From NCBI RefSeq assembly GCF_004959925.1, contig NZ_SPUW01000003.1, forward strand, positions 620,001-684,000: a DNA stretch of 64,000 bases, given 5' to 3'. Shown here in pieces: positions 35,735 through 45,116 of this stretch. The notes under the pieces are model-generated. The model was not told where the DNA came from. It made no database searches and saw only the letters and a program-made list of their open reading frames with translations. The number at the start of each line of letters is the position of its first letter. The stretch's first letter is position 1. This stretch comes from Pseudooceanicola onchidii. GTDB lineage: Bacteria > Pseudomonadota > Alphaproteobacteria > Rhodobacterales > Rhodobacteraceae. The position numbers and the translations under genes were made by a program.

Positions 35735-36361
35735 ATGAAGAAATCACTTTTGGCGCTTGGCGCTGCGCTGGCGCTTCTGTGTGCGCAATCGGTTGCTGCG
35801 GCGACCACGGCTTATGACAATATCACCGGAAACGGCACGCCTACCGTGAGCGGATATCGGACTGTTGGAAATGGGTGGGAAAGTGGCTTCGCATTCACAG
35901 CGCAAGCTTCAGGCGATGTAGCCAGCGTCGAAGGATATTTCGCCAACTTTCGAGGCACCTCGACGATTACCATGACGCTCTATTCATGGAACGCCGGGAT
36001 TGGGTCGAGTCTCGGCTCTTCTGTTTTCACGTTCTCGGCTCCCAATAATGAGAGGAATTTTCTTTCTTTCGAATTTTCGGGCATCTCGCTTCAGAAAGAC
36101 GCGTCTTACGCTTTCCTCGCCGCATCACAGCAGTGGGCCGGGTGGCAGGGCTACGGCAGTGTGGGCGACGGATACATCGATACAATTTATCGTCACACTT
36201 CAGGGGGAATTTCTACAACGAATGTCACCCTTTGGGCGCGCGTGAACCTAAGCGACTCAGCCCCGCAGACGGGCGCACAGGTCCCGCTTCCCGCAGGGGC
36301 TGTCCTCATGCTCTCGGCCCTTGGTGGTCTGGGTCTGGCGCGGCGGCGGCTGCGCGGCTGA
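35735..36361 (+). CDS. Secreted VPLPA-CTERM protein
   Basis: A 208-residue exported protein: signal peptide about 1-22 (MKKSLLALGAALALLCAQSV), a mature part rich in aromatic, Ser, Thr and Gly residues (resembling beta-sandwich choice-of-anchor domains), and the tail VPLPAGAVLMLSALGGLGLA followed by RRRLRG. The tail is nearly the same as that of the preceding gene product. Composition is less GC-biased in the middle of the gene than in neighbours. The ribosome site GGGGA is modest. Confidence 0.8.
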   Translation: MKKSLLALGAALALLCAQSVAAATTAYDNITGNGTPTVSGYRTVGNGWESGFAFTAQASGDVASVEGYFANFRGTSTITMTLYSWNAGIGSSLGSSVFTFSAPNNERNFLSFEFSGISLQKDASYAFLAASQQWAGWQGYGSVGDGYIDTIYRHTSGGISTTNVTLWARVNLSDSAPQTGAQVPLPAGAVLMLSALGGLGLARRRLRG

Positions 36362-36383
36362 CACCACGCCCCTTTGACCGTTC

Positions 36384-36416
36384 AAAACCCGGCGCTTCAC
36401 CGCGCCGGGTTTTTCG
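36384..36416. terminator. Shared terminator between convergent genes
   Basis: AAAACCCGGCGC (36384-36395) pairs perfectly with GCGCCGGGTTTT (36402-36413), a 12-bp stem with a six-base loop and A/T tracts on both sides. Confidence 0.9.
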
Positions 36417-36418
36417 TA

Positions 36419-37237
36419 TTAAACCATGTATTGCCGCAGCATCTCGTCCACCTTCGCGCCGGGGACGGTCTTTTTCAGCATGGCAAAGCTGCCGTCTTCC
36501 ATGATCTCGGAGAAGGCATCCATCACCCGGCGCTGTGCGGCCCGGGCCAATGCGCCGCCAAGCGAGATGCGGGCGACGCCGATGCGGGCGAAATCGTCGC
36601 GCGTGTAGCTGGCGAAGGGGCCGGAGGCCAGCGCGTTCACCGGCTTGTCGGTCATGGCGCAGATCTTCTCGAGATCCTCGAAGCTGGGCGGGATCGGGGC
36701 ATAGAGGCAATCCGCCCCGGCCTCGTCAAAACCGTGCAGGCGGGCCGTGGCCTCCTCCATCCCGTAGTGACCGTTCAGGATGCCGTCGGCGCGGGCCACC
36801 AGTACGAAATCACGCGGCAGGGCGCGGGCGGCGGCACTGGCGGCACGGATGCGTTCGATGGCCAGCGCGCGGTCATAGGGGGCGCCGGGCGGGGCCGGGT
36901 TGTCCTCGATCGAGATGCCGGCAAGGCCGATCTCGGCGGCGAGGCGGACGGTTTCGGCAACCGTGTCAGGGTCTTCGCCGAAGCCATCCTCGAAATCGCC
37001 CGAAACGGGCAGGGGCGTCGCGGCGACCAGATCCTGGGCGTGGGCCAGCGCCTGATCGCGGGTGATGCCGCCGTCGGGCAGGCCAAGTGTGAAGGCATAG
37101 GCGGATGAGGAGGTCGCGAGCGCCTGTGCCCCCATGGCCGCCAGCATGCGGGCCGAGCCGATGTCCCAGGCATTGGCCAGGACAAAGGGATTGCCGGGAT
37201 GGTGCAGGGCGCGGAAGGCGGGACCGGGATCGTGCAT
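36419..37237 (-). CDS. Isocitrate lyase / PEP mutase family protein
   Basis: A 272-residue alpha/beta barrel of the ICL/PEPM superfamily. FVLANAWDIGSARMLAAMGAQALATSSSA at the start and SGDFEDGFGEDPD and GISIEDN for the metal site are typical of the group with oxaloacetate decarboxylase, methylisocitrate lyase-like and phosphonopyruvate hydrolase members. The catalytic KKCGH motif of isocitrate lyases is absent, so it is not isocitrate lyase itself. Exact reaction unknown. The start is preceded by AAGGAG. Confidence 0.82.
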   Translation of the reverse strand: MHDPGPAFRALHHPGNPFVLANAWDIGSARMLAAMGAQALATSSSAYAFTLGLPDGGITRDQALAHAQDLVAATPLPVSGDFEDGFGEDPDTVAETVRLAAEIGLAGISIEDNPAPPGAPYDRALAIERIRAASAAARALPRDFVLVARADGILNGHYGMEEATARLHGFDEAGADCLYAPIPPSFEDLEKICAMTDKPVNALASGPFASYTRDDFARIGVARISLGGALARAAQRRVMDAFSEIMEDGSFAMLKKTVPGAKVDEMLRQYMV

Positions 37238-37449
37238 GGGAAGCTCCTTGTCGTCTGGGGTGCAGGATTGGCGGCGCGGCGGCGAATGGCAAGGGGGCGG
37301 AGGGATGGTTCGGCCGGGACCGAAGCGTTGCGGGGGCGGGTGCGCGGGAAAGTGGCGGTGGCCCAGATCTGCACGCACGGGCGCGCATCAGGGGATAGGG
37401 ACATGGGCAACCGGCTGCGCTATACGGGCGCCTTCGCAAGGAGCGCGCC

Positions 37450-38196
37450 ATGACCATCACCCATGAAGACGAACTCGACGGCCTGAAGGAGATCGGGCGG
37501 ATCGTGGCCAACACGCTGCAGCGCATGTCGCAGGCGATGGAGCCGGGCATGACCACCCGTGAGCTGGACGACCTGGGCCGTCAGTGGCTTGAGACCGAGG
37601 GCGCGCAATCCGCACCGCAGGCGGTCTATGACTTTCCGGGCGCCACCTGCATCAGCGTGAACGAGGAGATCGCCCATGGCATCCCCGGCGACCGGGTGCT
37701 GGCCCTGGGCGATCTGGTGAATATCGACGTCTCGGCCAGCAAGAACGGGTTTTTTGCCGACACCGGTGCGACCTTCCGGCTGGGACAGGTGAAACCCTCG
37801 CTCGACCGGCTGTGCCGGGACGGGCAGAAGGCCATGCAGATCGGCATCGCGCAGGTGCGCGCCGACCGGCCGCTGGCGGGGATCGGGAAGGCCGTGGGGC
37901 AGTTCGCGTCCAAGCGCGGCTATACGCTGATCCGCAACCTGGCGAGCCATGGGGTCGGCCGGTCGCTGCATGAATACCCCGAGGAAATCGCGACCTGGCC
38001 CAACCGCGACCGGCGGCGGATCAATCGCGGGCTGGTGCTGACGGTAGAACCCTTCCTGTCGAAAGGCGGGCTTTGGGCGGCGGATGGTGCGGATGGCTGG
38101 ACGCTTTACGCCGAGCCTGCCGCGCCGACGGTACAATACGAACATACCGTGGTGGCGACCGACCGGGGGGCGATGGTGGTGACGCTTCCGGGCTGA
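37450..38196 (+). CDS. map: Methionine aminopeptidase type I
   Basis: A 248-residue metalloprotease that removes the initiator Met. The five metal ligands are in place: Asp93, Asp104, His167, Glu200 and Glu231, with the substrate His at 76. SVNEEIAHGIPGDRVLALGD is the type I signature. Whether it is the main housekeeping copy or a second one cannot be told from this window. GGAGCGCGCC precedes the ATG. Confidence 0.93.
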   Translation: MTITHEDELDGLKEIGRIVANTLQRMSQAMEPGMTTRELDDLGRQWLETEGAQSAPQAVYDFPGATCISVNEEIAHGIPGDRVLALGDLVNIDVSASKNGFFADTGATFRLGQVKPSLDRLCRDGQKAMQIGIAQVRADRPLAGIGKAVGQFASKRGYTLIRNLASHGVGRSLHEYPEEIATWPNRDRRRINRGLVLTVEPFLSKGGLWAADGADGWTLYAEPAAPTVQYEHTVVATDRGAMVVTLPG

Positions 38197-38215
38197 GGCG
38201 GTTGGGCCGCGCGGG

Positions 38216-38563
38216 TCAGTCGGCGCGGGGTGGCAGGGCGGCCTGCGCCTTTTTCGTCAGCCCACCCCGGATGATGTCATAGGACACGATCAGCCGGTCG
38301 CGCATCAGCGCCGCGTCGGTGCCCCAGGGCAGCAGCACCCAGCTTTTGTGGAAATAGGCGGCGCGCAGGGCATCGCCGGCCTCGATCATCATGGCGGCAA
38401 AGTCGAGATCGGCGGTCTTGACCGCGACGCCCTGATCCATCGCGCCGATGCAGGCGAACATCTTGCCACCGACCTTCCAGGCGTCATGGCCGCCGCCCCA
38501 GGGATCCGAGACCTCGGCGCCGGGCAGGGTTTGGCATATGGAACGGACGAAATCGCGGCTCAT
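38216..38563 (-). CDS. MmcQ/YjbR family protein
   Basis: A 115-residue small protein of the MmcQ/YjbR (CyaY-like fold) family: FVRSICQTLPGAEVSDPWGGGHDAWKVGGKMFAC, and SWVLLPWGTD near the middle. Members are thought to bind DNA through a positively charged surface, but the role is not established. The start MSRDFVRS is chosen since the upstream extension is antisense to the next gene and not family-like. It converges with map. Confidence 0.85.
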   Translation of the reverse strand: MSRDFVRSICQTLPGAEVSDPWGGGHDAWKVGGKMFACIGAMDQGVAVKTADLDFAAMMIEAGDALRAAYFHKSWVLLPWGTDAALMRDRLIVSYDIIRGGLTKKAQAALPPRAD

Positions 38564-38641
38564 GCGGGAAATCTGACCTGTCGGGGCGGCGCTGGCAAGT
38601 TCGCGCTTGGCGGATCGGCGGGTTTGGGTGTGAATGGCGGG

Positions 38642-39388
38642 ATGAGCCAGCCAGATCCCCTTGCCGTCATCGCCGACATCCATGGCAATGCGCTTGCCCT
38701 TCGGGCGGTGCTGGATGACATCGCCGGGCTGGGGATCACGCGGATCGTCAACCTGGGCGACGTGTTCAGCGGACCGATGGATCCGGCGGGGGTGTGGGAT
38801 CTGCTGCGCGGGCGGGACATCCCGACGGTGCGCGGCAACCACGACCGGTACCTGATCGACATGGCACCGGGGGACATGGGGGCGACCGACCGGCTGACCC
38901 ACGGGCTGCTGCCCGAGGCGGCGCGGGACTGGATCCGTACCCTGCCGGTTGAGCTGACCTGGGACGGGATTTATGCCTGCCACGCCACGCCGCAGGACGA
39001 CAACACCTACTGGACCGAGGAGGTCCTGAATGGCGCGCCCCGGCTGGCCCCCGGATCGATGATCGAGGCGCGGGCCGAGGGGATCGACGCGGGGCTGATC
39101 CTGTTCGCCCATACCCATCTGCCGCGCGTGCTTGAGCTGTCGGGCGGGCGGCTTCTGGTCAATCCCGGGTCGGTCGGCTGCCCGGGCTACACCGATGACG
39201 CGCCCACGCCACATGTCGTCCAGACCGGCACGCCGCGCGCATCCTATGCCGTTGTGCAGCGCGAGGGCGCGGGGTGGTCGGTCTTCCATCGCCACGTGAA
39301 CTATGACTGGGCCGCGGCGGCGCGTCAGGCGCGGGGGCATGGGCGCGAGGACTGGGCGCGGGTGGTCGGTACGGGGTGGCTGGATTAG
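38642..39388 (+). CDS. Calcineurin-like metallophosphoesterase (YfcE-like)
   Basis: A 248-residue phosphoesterase with the full metal-binding set: VIADIHGNALAL, NLGDVFSG, RGNHDRYL, CHATPQDD, FAHTHLP and VNPGSVGCPG. Size and motif order fit the YfcE/MJ0936 phosphodiesterase group. Substrate unknown. The ATG at 38642 is set where similarity begins (QPDPLAVIADIHGN); the ribosome site GGCGGG is weak. Confidence 0.88.
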   Translation: MSQPDPLAVIADIHGNALALRAVLDDIAGLGITRIVNLGDVFSGPMDPAGVWDLLRGRDIPTVRGNHDRYLIDMAPGDMGATDRLTHGLLPEAARDWIRTLPVELTWDGIYACHATPQDDNTYWTEEVLNGAPRLAPGSMIEARAEGIDAGLILFAHTHLPRVLELSGGRLLVNPGSVGCPGYTDDAPTPHVVQTGTPRASYAVVQREGAGWSVFHRHVNYDWAAAARQARGHGREDWARVVGTGWLD

Positions 39389-39458
39389 GGGCGCTGCCCC
39401 TGCGACAAAGCAGGCTTTGTCGCCACCCCGGGATATTTTCGGCAAAAAGAAGCAGGGG
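39388..39458 (+). repeat. Intergenic hairpin element, copy C
   Basis: Head GGGGCGCTGCCCC, an extra inverted repeat GCGACAAAG/CTTTGTCGC (39402-39422), then the tail CCCCGGGATATTTTCGGCAA with AAAGAAGCAGGGG. It ends just before the -35 box of the cysS leader promoter. Confidence 0.8.
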
Positions 39459-39459
39459 C

Positions 39460-39488
39460 TTCACAGACCGCGCGTTCCGGTCTATGCC
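39460..39488 (+). promoter_or_regulatory. Possible promoter of the cysS leader
   Basis: TTCACA (39460-39465), 17 bases, TATGCC (39483-39488). The -35 is good and the -10 weak. The predicted start near 39494-39496 coincides with the ATG of the Cys-rich leader peptide, giving a leaderless transcript. Confidence 0.45.
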
Positions 39489-39495
39489 GGTTCCC

Positions 39496-39540
39496 ATGAA
39501 GACTGCACGCATCATGATCTGCTGCATTTGCGCCTGCTGA
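39496..39540 (+). CDS. Cys-rich leader peptide of cysS
   Basis: A 14-codon frame encoding MKTARIMICCICAC, with four Cys codons (all TGC) in the last six codons. It ends 81 bases before the cysS start. There is no ribosome site; the promoter-like sequence at 39460 would place the transcript start on or next to the ATG. Ribosome stalling at the TGC codons when Cys-tRNA is short could control cysS. The following bases allow alternative pairings: CTCGCGG (39546-39552) with CCGCGAG (39607-39613, covering the cysS ribosome site), CGCGGGC (39548-39554) with GCCCGCG (39594-39600), or CGCGG with CCGCG (39597-39601, 39607-39611). Reading it as a true gene is inference. Confidence 0.55.
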   Translation: MKTARIMICCICAC

Positions 39541-39621
39541 GACATCTCGCGGGCCGCTTCTTCGTTTCCAAAGTTCAACGATCTTGCTAAGCCGCCCGCG
39601 GACCAACCGCGAGGGACCGCC

Positions 39622-41034
<1,413 letters not shown>

Positions 41035-41051
41035 TGCGTGGGTACGGGAAT

Positions 41052-41075
41052 GGCGGGGTGAACCCCGCCCTACGG
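41052..41075 (+). repeat. Hairpin with CTACGG tail (copy 2)
   Basis: GGCGGGG (41052-41058) pairs with CCCCGCC (41063-41069), followed by CTACGG, as at 21851-21877. Confidence 0.5.
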
Positions 41076-41225
41076 ATGTCGGCTCGCGCGACGGAGGGCA
41101 GTGCCCGACCGCGGGGGGGCGCTCGTTCGAGTGAGGTCTTTGCTTTATCGTTTCGTGGTAGCTCTCGATCTATCGTCGCGCCGACGATGACGAAGCGCCC
41201 GCCCGGGGTGCGGCCCCCTTTCGGC

Positions 41226-41298
41226 CGATTGCTTTGCAATCGCCTGTCGGTGCAATGGGGCGCTGCCCGGGCCGCTTTGCGGCCGTATCGGGCATGGG
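41226..41298 (+). repeat. Second dispersed repeat family, forward copy
   Basis: Contains CGATTGC/GCAATCG (41226-41232, 41236-41242) and GCCGC/GCGGC (41271-41275, 41279-41283). The part at about 41261-41298 (CGCTGCCCGGGCCGCT, then GCGGCCGTATCGGGC, then TGGG) reappears in reverse orientation at about 48732-48768 with few changes. Confidence 0.7.
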
Positions 41299-41317
41299 AA
41301 GACCTTAGGGCGGCCGC

Positions 41318-41369
41318 CGCCGGGGTGCTGCCCCGGACCCCGGAATATTTGGGACGAGAAGAACGGGGG
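41318..41369 (+). repeat. Intergenic hairpin element, copy D
   Basis: Head CCGGGGTGCTGCCCCGG, tail ACCCCGGAATATTTGGGACG then AGAAGAACGGGGG. It ends eight bases before the cimA ATG, so its tail forms part of the cimA translation initiation region. The 343-base cysS-cimA gap holds only repeats; the open frame running through it is not believed. Confidence 0.8.
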
Positions 41370-41377
41370 AGCCGGGG

Positions 41378-42994
41378 ATGAAGCGGGAGAGGCTCTACCT
41401 CTACGACACGACGCTGCGCGACGGGCAGCAGACGCAGGGCGTGCAGTTCTCGGCCCCCGAAAAGCACCAGATCTGCGCCATGCTGGACCGGCTGGGCGTC
41501 GACTATATCGAGGGCGGCTGGCCCGGTGCGAACCCGACCGACAGCGCGTTCTTTGCCGAGGCGCCCGAGACGCGGGCGAAAATGGCGGCCTTCGGGATGA
41601 CCAAGCGCGCGGGCCGGTCGGCCGACAATGACGACGTGCTGGCAGCTGTCGTCAACGCGGGCACCGGCAGTGTCTGCCTGGTCGGCAAGACGCATGATTT
41701 CCACGTGACGACCGCCCTTGGCATCACGTTGGACGAGAATGTCGAGAACATCCGCGCCTCGGTCGCGCATCTGGTGACGCTTGGCCGCGAGGCGCTGTTC
41801 GATGCCGAACACTTCTTCGACGGCTACAAGGCAAACCCGGGCTACGCGCTGGAGTGCCTGCGCGCGGCGCTGGAGGCGGGCGCGCGGTGGATCGTGCTGT
41901 GCGACACCAACGGCGGCACCCTGCCGGTGGAAATCGGACGCATCGTGGAGGAGGTCATCGCGGCGGATATCCCGGGCGATCGCCTTGGCATCCACACGCA
42001 CAACGACACGGCCAATGCGGTGGCGGGATCGCTGGCGGCTGTCGATGCGGGGGTGCGGCAGATCCAGGGCACGCTGAACGGGCTGGGCGAACGCTGTGGC
42101 AATGCCAACCTGATCACGCTGATCCCGACACTGCTGCTGAAGGAGCCTTACCGGAGCCTCTACGAGACCGGGGTGAGCGAGGCGGCGCTGGCCGATCTGA
42201 CCTCGGTGTCGCGGCAGCTGGATGACATCCTGAACCGCGTGCCGGTGAAGCAGGCGCCTTACGTGGGCGCCTCGGCCTTTGCGCACAAGGCGGGGCTGCA
42301 TGCCAGCGCGATCCTCAAGGATCCCTCGACCTACGAACATATCGACCCTTCCGTCGTCGGCAACGAACGCATCATCCCGATGTCGAACCAGGCGGGGCAG
42401 TCGAACCTGCGCAAGCGCCTGGCCGAAGCGGGCATCACTGTGCCCGCAGGCGATCCGGCGCTGGCGCGGATCCTGGACGAGGTGAAGGCGCGCGAGGATC
42501 GTGGATACACCTACGACAGCGCGCAGGCCTCGTTCGAGATGCTGGCGCGCGAGGTGCTGGACGGCCCGCCGCAGTTCTTCGAGGTCAAGCGGTATCGCGT
42601 GACGGTCGAACGGCGCAAGAACAAGTACAACAAGATGGTCAGCCTGTCCGAGGCCGTGGTCGTCGTGAAGATCGACGGCGAAAAGAAGATGTCGGTCAGC
42701 GAATCGATGGACGAGGCCGGGACGGACCGGGGGCCGGTGAACGCTCTGGCGACGGCGCTGGCCAAGGACCTGGGGCCGTACCAGGATGCGATCGCGGACA
42801 TGCGGCTGGTCGATTTCAAGGTGCGGATCACCCAAGGCGGGACCGAGGCCGTGACACGCGTCATCATCGACAGTGAAGACCGCGCCGGGCGGCGCTGGTC
42901 GACCGTGGGGGTCAGCCCCAACATAGTGGATGCGTCCTTCGAGGCACTGCTGGATGCGATCAACTGGAAGCTGCTGCGGGAAACTGCGGGCTAG
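41378..42994 (+). CDS. cimA: Citramalate synthase
   Basis: A 538-residue DRE-TIM synthase that condenses pyruvate and acetyl-CoA to (R)-citramalate, giving a threonine-independent route to isoleucine. LYDTTLRDGQQTQGVQFS holds the catalytic Arg-Asp; HTHNDTANAVAGS supplies metal ligands; the C-terminal LeuA dimer/regulatory domain (about 395-530) is present. The residues QTQGV, and the length, separate it from isopropylmalate synthase. The ATG is preceded by GCCGGGG. Confidence 0.92.
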   Translation: MKRERLYLYDTTLRDGQQTQGVQFSAPEKHQICAMLDRLGVDYIEGGWPGANPTDSAFFAEAPETRAKMAAFGMTKRAGRSADNDDVLAAVVNAGTGSVCLVGKTHDFHVTTALGITLDENVENIRASVAHLVTLGREALFDAEHFFDGYKANPGYALECLRAALEAGARWIVLCDTNGGTLPVEIGRIVEEVIAADIPGDRLGIHTHNDTANAVAGSLAAVDAGVRQIQGTLNGLGERCGNANLITLIPTLLLKEPYRSLYETGVSEAALADLTSVSRQLDDILNRVPVKQAPYVGASAFAHKAGLHASAILKDPSTYEHIDPSVVGNERIIPMSNQAGQSNLRKRLAEAGITVPAGDPALARILDEVKAREDRGYTYDSAQASFEMLAREVLDGPPQFFEVKRYRVTVERRKNKYNKMVSLSEAVVVVKIDGEKKMSVSESMDEAGTDRGPVNALATALAKDLGPYQDAIADMRLVDFKVRITQGGTEAVTRVIIDSEDRAGRRWSTVGVSPNIVDASFEALLDAINWKLLRETAG

Positions 42995-43020
42995 GGTGCG
43001 GTATCGGGTGTGTCGGGTTT

Positions 43021-43048
43021 GACGCCAACCGGGCGCTTTGGCGTCCTT
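43021..43048 (+). terminator. Weak terminator-like hairpin after cimA
   Basis: GACGCCA (43021-43027) pairs with TGGCGTC (43039-43045), followed only by CCTTGC. It may reduce read-through into the hydrolase gene. Confidence 0.4.
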
Positions 43049-43065
43049 GCTGAAGTGGGGCAGGA

Positions 43066-44040
43066 ATGGTTCTCAAAGTTCTGACAATCATTGGGATTTC
43101 GGTGGTGATCACCGGAGCGATCGCTCTTGGCCTGATCCTGAGCGATCGGCCCAAGGGGCCGTCCGGCGCGGCGGGTCTGGATTTCGACCGGATCACCGGG
43201 GGCGTGGCGCCGCTGCCGGTGGCGACGGCGCGCCTGCGCGACGGATCGACCACGCTGGTGCGGCACCTGACGGGCCCCGAGGGTGCGCCGCTGGTGGTTC
43301 TGGTCCATGGCTCGGGCTGGGACGGCGGGCAGTTCGATGCGATGGCCGCAGGGCTGTCGCGCGTGGCGGATGTGCTGGTGCCGGACCTGCGCGGGCATGG
43401 TGCGGCCCCGGACCGGCGCGGTGATGTCGATTACATCGGGCAGATGGAAGACGATCTGGTGGATCTGCTGACGCTTTACATTCGGTATGAAAATCAAAAG
43501 GTTGTGCTGCTTGGCCATTCCTCTGGCGGAGGTCTGGTGATCCGGTTTGCCAACGGTGCTTACGGGCCGATGATGGACCGGGCGGTGCTGCTGGCGCCCT
43601 TCGTGCAATATGACGCGCCGATGACGCGCAAGAATTCGGGCGGATGGGCGCGGCCGCTGATGCGGCGGATCGTCGGGCTGTCGATGCTGAATGGCGTGGG
43701 CATCCATGCGCTGGATCATCTGGTCGCGATGGAATTCAACATGCCGCAGTTGGTGCTGGACGGGCCGCAGGGGCACCGGGCCACGACGGCCTATAGCTGG
43801 CGGCTCAACCAGGGTTACGCGCCGCGCCGCGACTGGCAGGCCGACGTGGCGGCGCTGCCTGACTTTCTGCTGATCGCCGGGGCCGAGGACGAGGCCTTCG
43901 TGGCGGAGGGCTATGCGCCTGCGTTCAGCGCGGTCACGGATCGCGGGCGGTACGAGGTTCTGCCGGGGATCGGGCATCTGGATGTGGTGAACGACCCGCA
44001 GGTGATTGCCCGCGTGGCCGGGTTTCTGGCGGATGAGTGA
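43066..44040 (+). CDS. Membrane-anchored alpha/beta hydrolase
   Basis: A 324-residue alpha/beta-fold hydrolase. A hydrophobic N-terminal segment (about 5-26, LTIIGISVVITGAIALGLIL) is a signal anchor. The oxyanion region LVHGSGWDGGQFD, the nucleophile elbow GHSSGGG and the late His in GIGHLDVV complete the catalytic set. Serine lysophospholipase-like homologues exist, but substrate is unknown. The GGGGCAGG ribosome site supports the start. Its end overlaps the next gene by eight bases. Confidence 0.87.
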   Translation: MVLKVLTIIGISVVITGAIALGLILSDRPKGPSGAAGLDFDRITGGVAPLPVATARLRDGSTTLVRHLTGPEGAPLVVLVHGSGWDGGQFDAMAAGLSRVADVLVPDLRGHGAAPDRRGDVDYIGQMEDDLVDLLTLYIRYENQKVVLLGHSSGGGLVIRFANGAYGPMMDRAVLLAPFVQYDAPMTRKNSGGWARPLMRRIVGLSMLNGVGIHALDHLVAMEFNMPQLVLDGPQGHRATTAYSWRLNQGYAPRRDWQADVAALPDFLLIAGAEDEAFVAEGYAPAFSAVTDRGRYEVLPGIGHLDVVNDPQVIARVAGFLADE

Positions 44041-44809
44041 TCCGCTCGATTTCACCGCCTGCGCGGCACTTGTGGAAAAGGGCGACCCGGTGCGGTTCCG
44101 CTGCACCATGGCCGCCCCGGTGGCGGCGCGACCGGTGCTCTTCCCGCTCTATGCCTTCAACCTTGAGGTGGCACGGGCGCCCTGGGTGACGCAGGAGCCG
44201 ATGATCGCACGGATGCGGCTGCAATGGTGGCGCGACGCCTTGGAGGAGATCGCGGCAGGCGGGCTGATCCGGCGGCACGAGGTGGTGACACCGCTGGCGC
44301 TGGCCATCCGGGCCGAGGATGCCCGGGTGCTGGACCGGCTGATCGCGGCGCGCGAGCGGGATGTCGACGGCGAGGCCTTTGCCGATGAGGCCGCGTTCTG
44401 GGCCTACCTCGAGGCGACGTCGGGCGGGCTGATCGAGGTCGCGGCGCGGCGCTTGGGCGGGGGTGAGACGCTGGCCATGGCGGCGGGCCGGGCGCTTGGC
44501 GTGGCGAACTGGCTGATGGCGGTTCCGGCACTGGACCGCGCGGGGCGGCAGCCCCTGGCCGGGCTGGATGCGGCGATGGCGGCGCAGCTGGCGGACAAGG
44601 GGCTGGCGGCGCTGCGCGAGGTTCGGGCCGGGTGGTCCGGGGTTCCGGCCTCGGCCCGGGCGGCGTTTTATCCGCTGGCCGGGATCGGCGGGGTGCTGCG
44701 CCGCGCGGTGTCCGACCCGCAGCGCGTCATGGAGGACAGGTTGGAGCCGGGGCAGTTCGCGGCCCGGGTCCGGCTGGCGCTGACGGCGGGGACGGGGCGG
44801 ATTTTCTAA
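44033..44809 (+). CDS. Squalene/phytoene synthase family protein, NDUFAF6-like
   Basis: A 258-residue trans-prenyltransferase-fold protein. RFRCTMAAPVAARPVLFPLYAFNLEVARAPW and MIARMRLQWWRDALEEI match the subgroup that includes the mitochondrial complex I assembly factor NDUFAF6. The first Asp-rich motif of true squalene/phytoene synthases (YAFCRxxDDxxD) is replaced by YAFNLEVARAPW, so catalytic activity is doubtful. The ATG at 44033 overlaps the hydrolase stop, indicating coupled translation. Confidence 0.82.
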   Translation: MSDPLDFTACAALVEKGDPVRFRCTMAAPVAARPVLFPLYAFNLEVARAPWVTQEPMIARMRLQWWRDALEEIAAGGLIRRHEVVTPLALAIRAEDARVLDRLIAARERDVDGEAFADEAAFWAYLEATSGGLIEVAARRLGGGETLAMAAGRALGVANWLMAVPALDRAGRQPLAGLDAAMAAQLADKGLAALREVRAGWSGVPASARAAFYPLAGIGGVLRRAVSDPQRVMEDRLEPGQFAARVRLALTAGTGRIF

Positions 44810-45116
44810 GGTCGTCGGGGCCTTGCCCTAACGTCAGGATAACAGGAACAAGCCGCGTGTTGTCGGGCCGCGGTGCGGCGATCAACGGGTCGGTAAGCAG
44901 CACTTTATGGTGGCCATGGTAGCGCGCTGTACGAGCGTTCCGCAGACGGTGCCCAATCGCCGTGCCGGGGGGCGGCCCGGCGATGCGCGGCGGCTACGCC
45001 GCTGTTTCGCGCGTGTCGACCAGCCCCGGGCCACGCCCGATCCCTCCCTTGATCGGGCGCGGCCCTCTTCGCCGCTGTTTCGCGCCGGGCGTGGCCCTCT
45101 GCGCGGCTTTGGCGCC
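44810..45116. other. Intergenic region with a GC-rich inverted repeat
   Basis: 307 bases between convergent genes. GCCCGATC (45034-45041) and GATCGGGC (45050-45057) form an 8-bp stem with no T tract. The phrase GCCGCTGTTTCGCGC occurs twice (about 44998-45012 and 45080-45094). No coding region or known RNA is recognised. Confidence 0.55.

Noticed and set aside
45034-45057. Terminator between the NDUFAF6-like and MFS genes
   Set aside because: The stem is good but no T tract follows on either strand.
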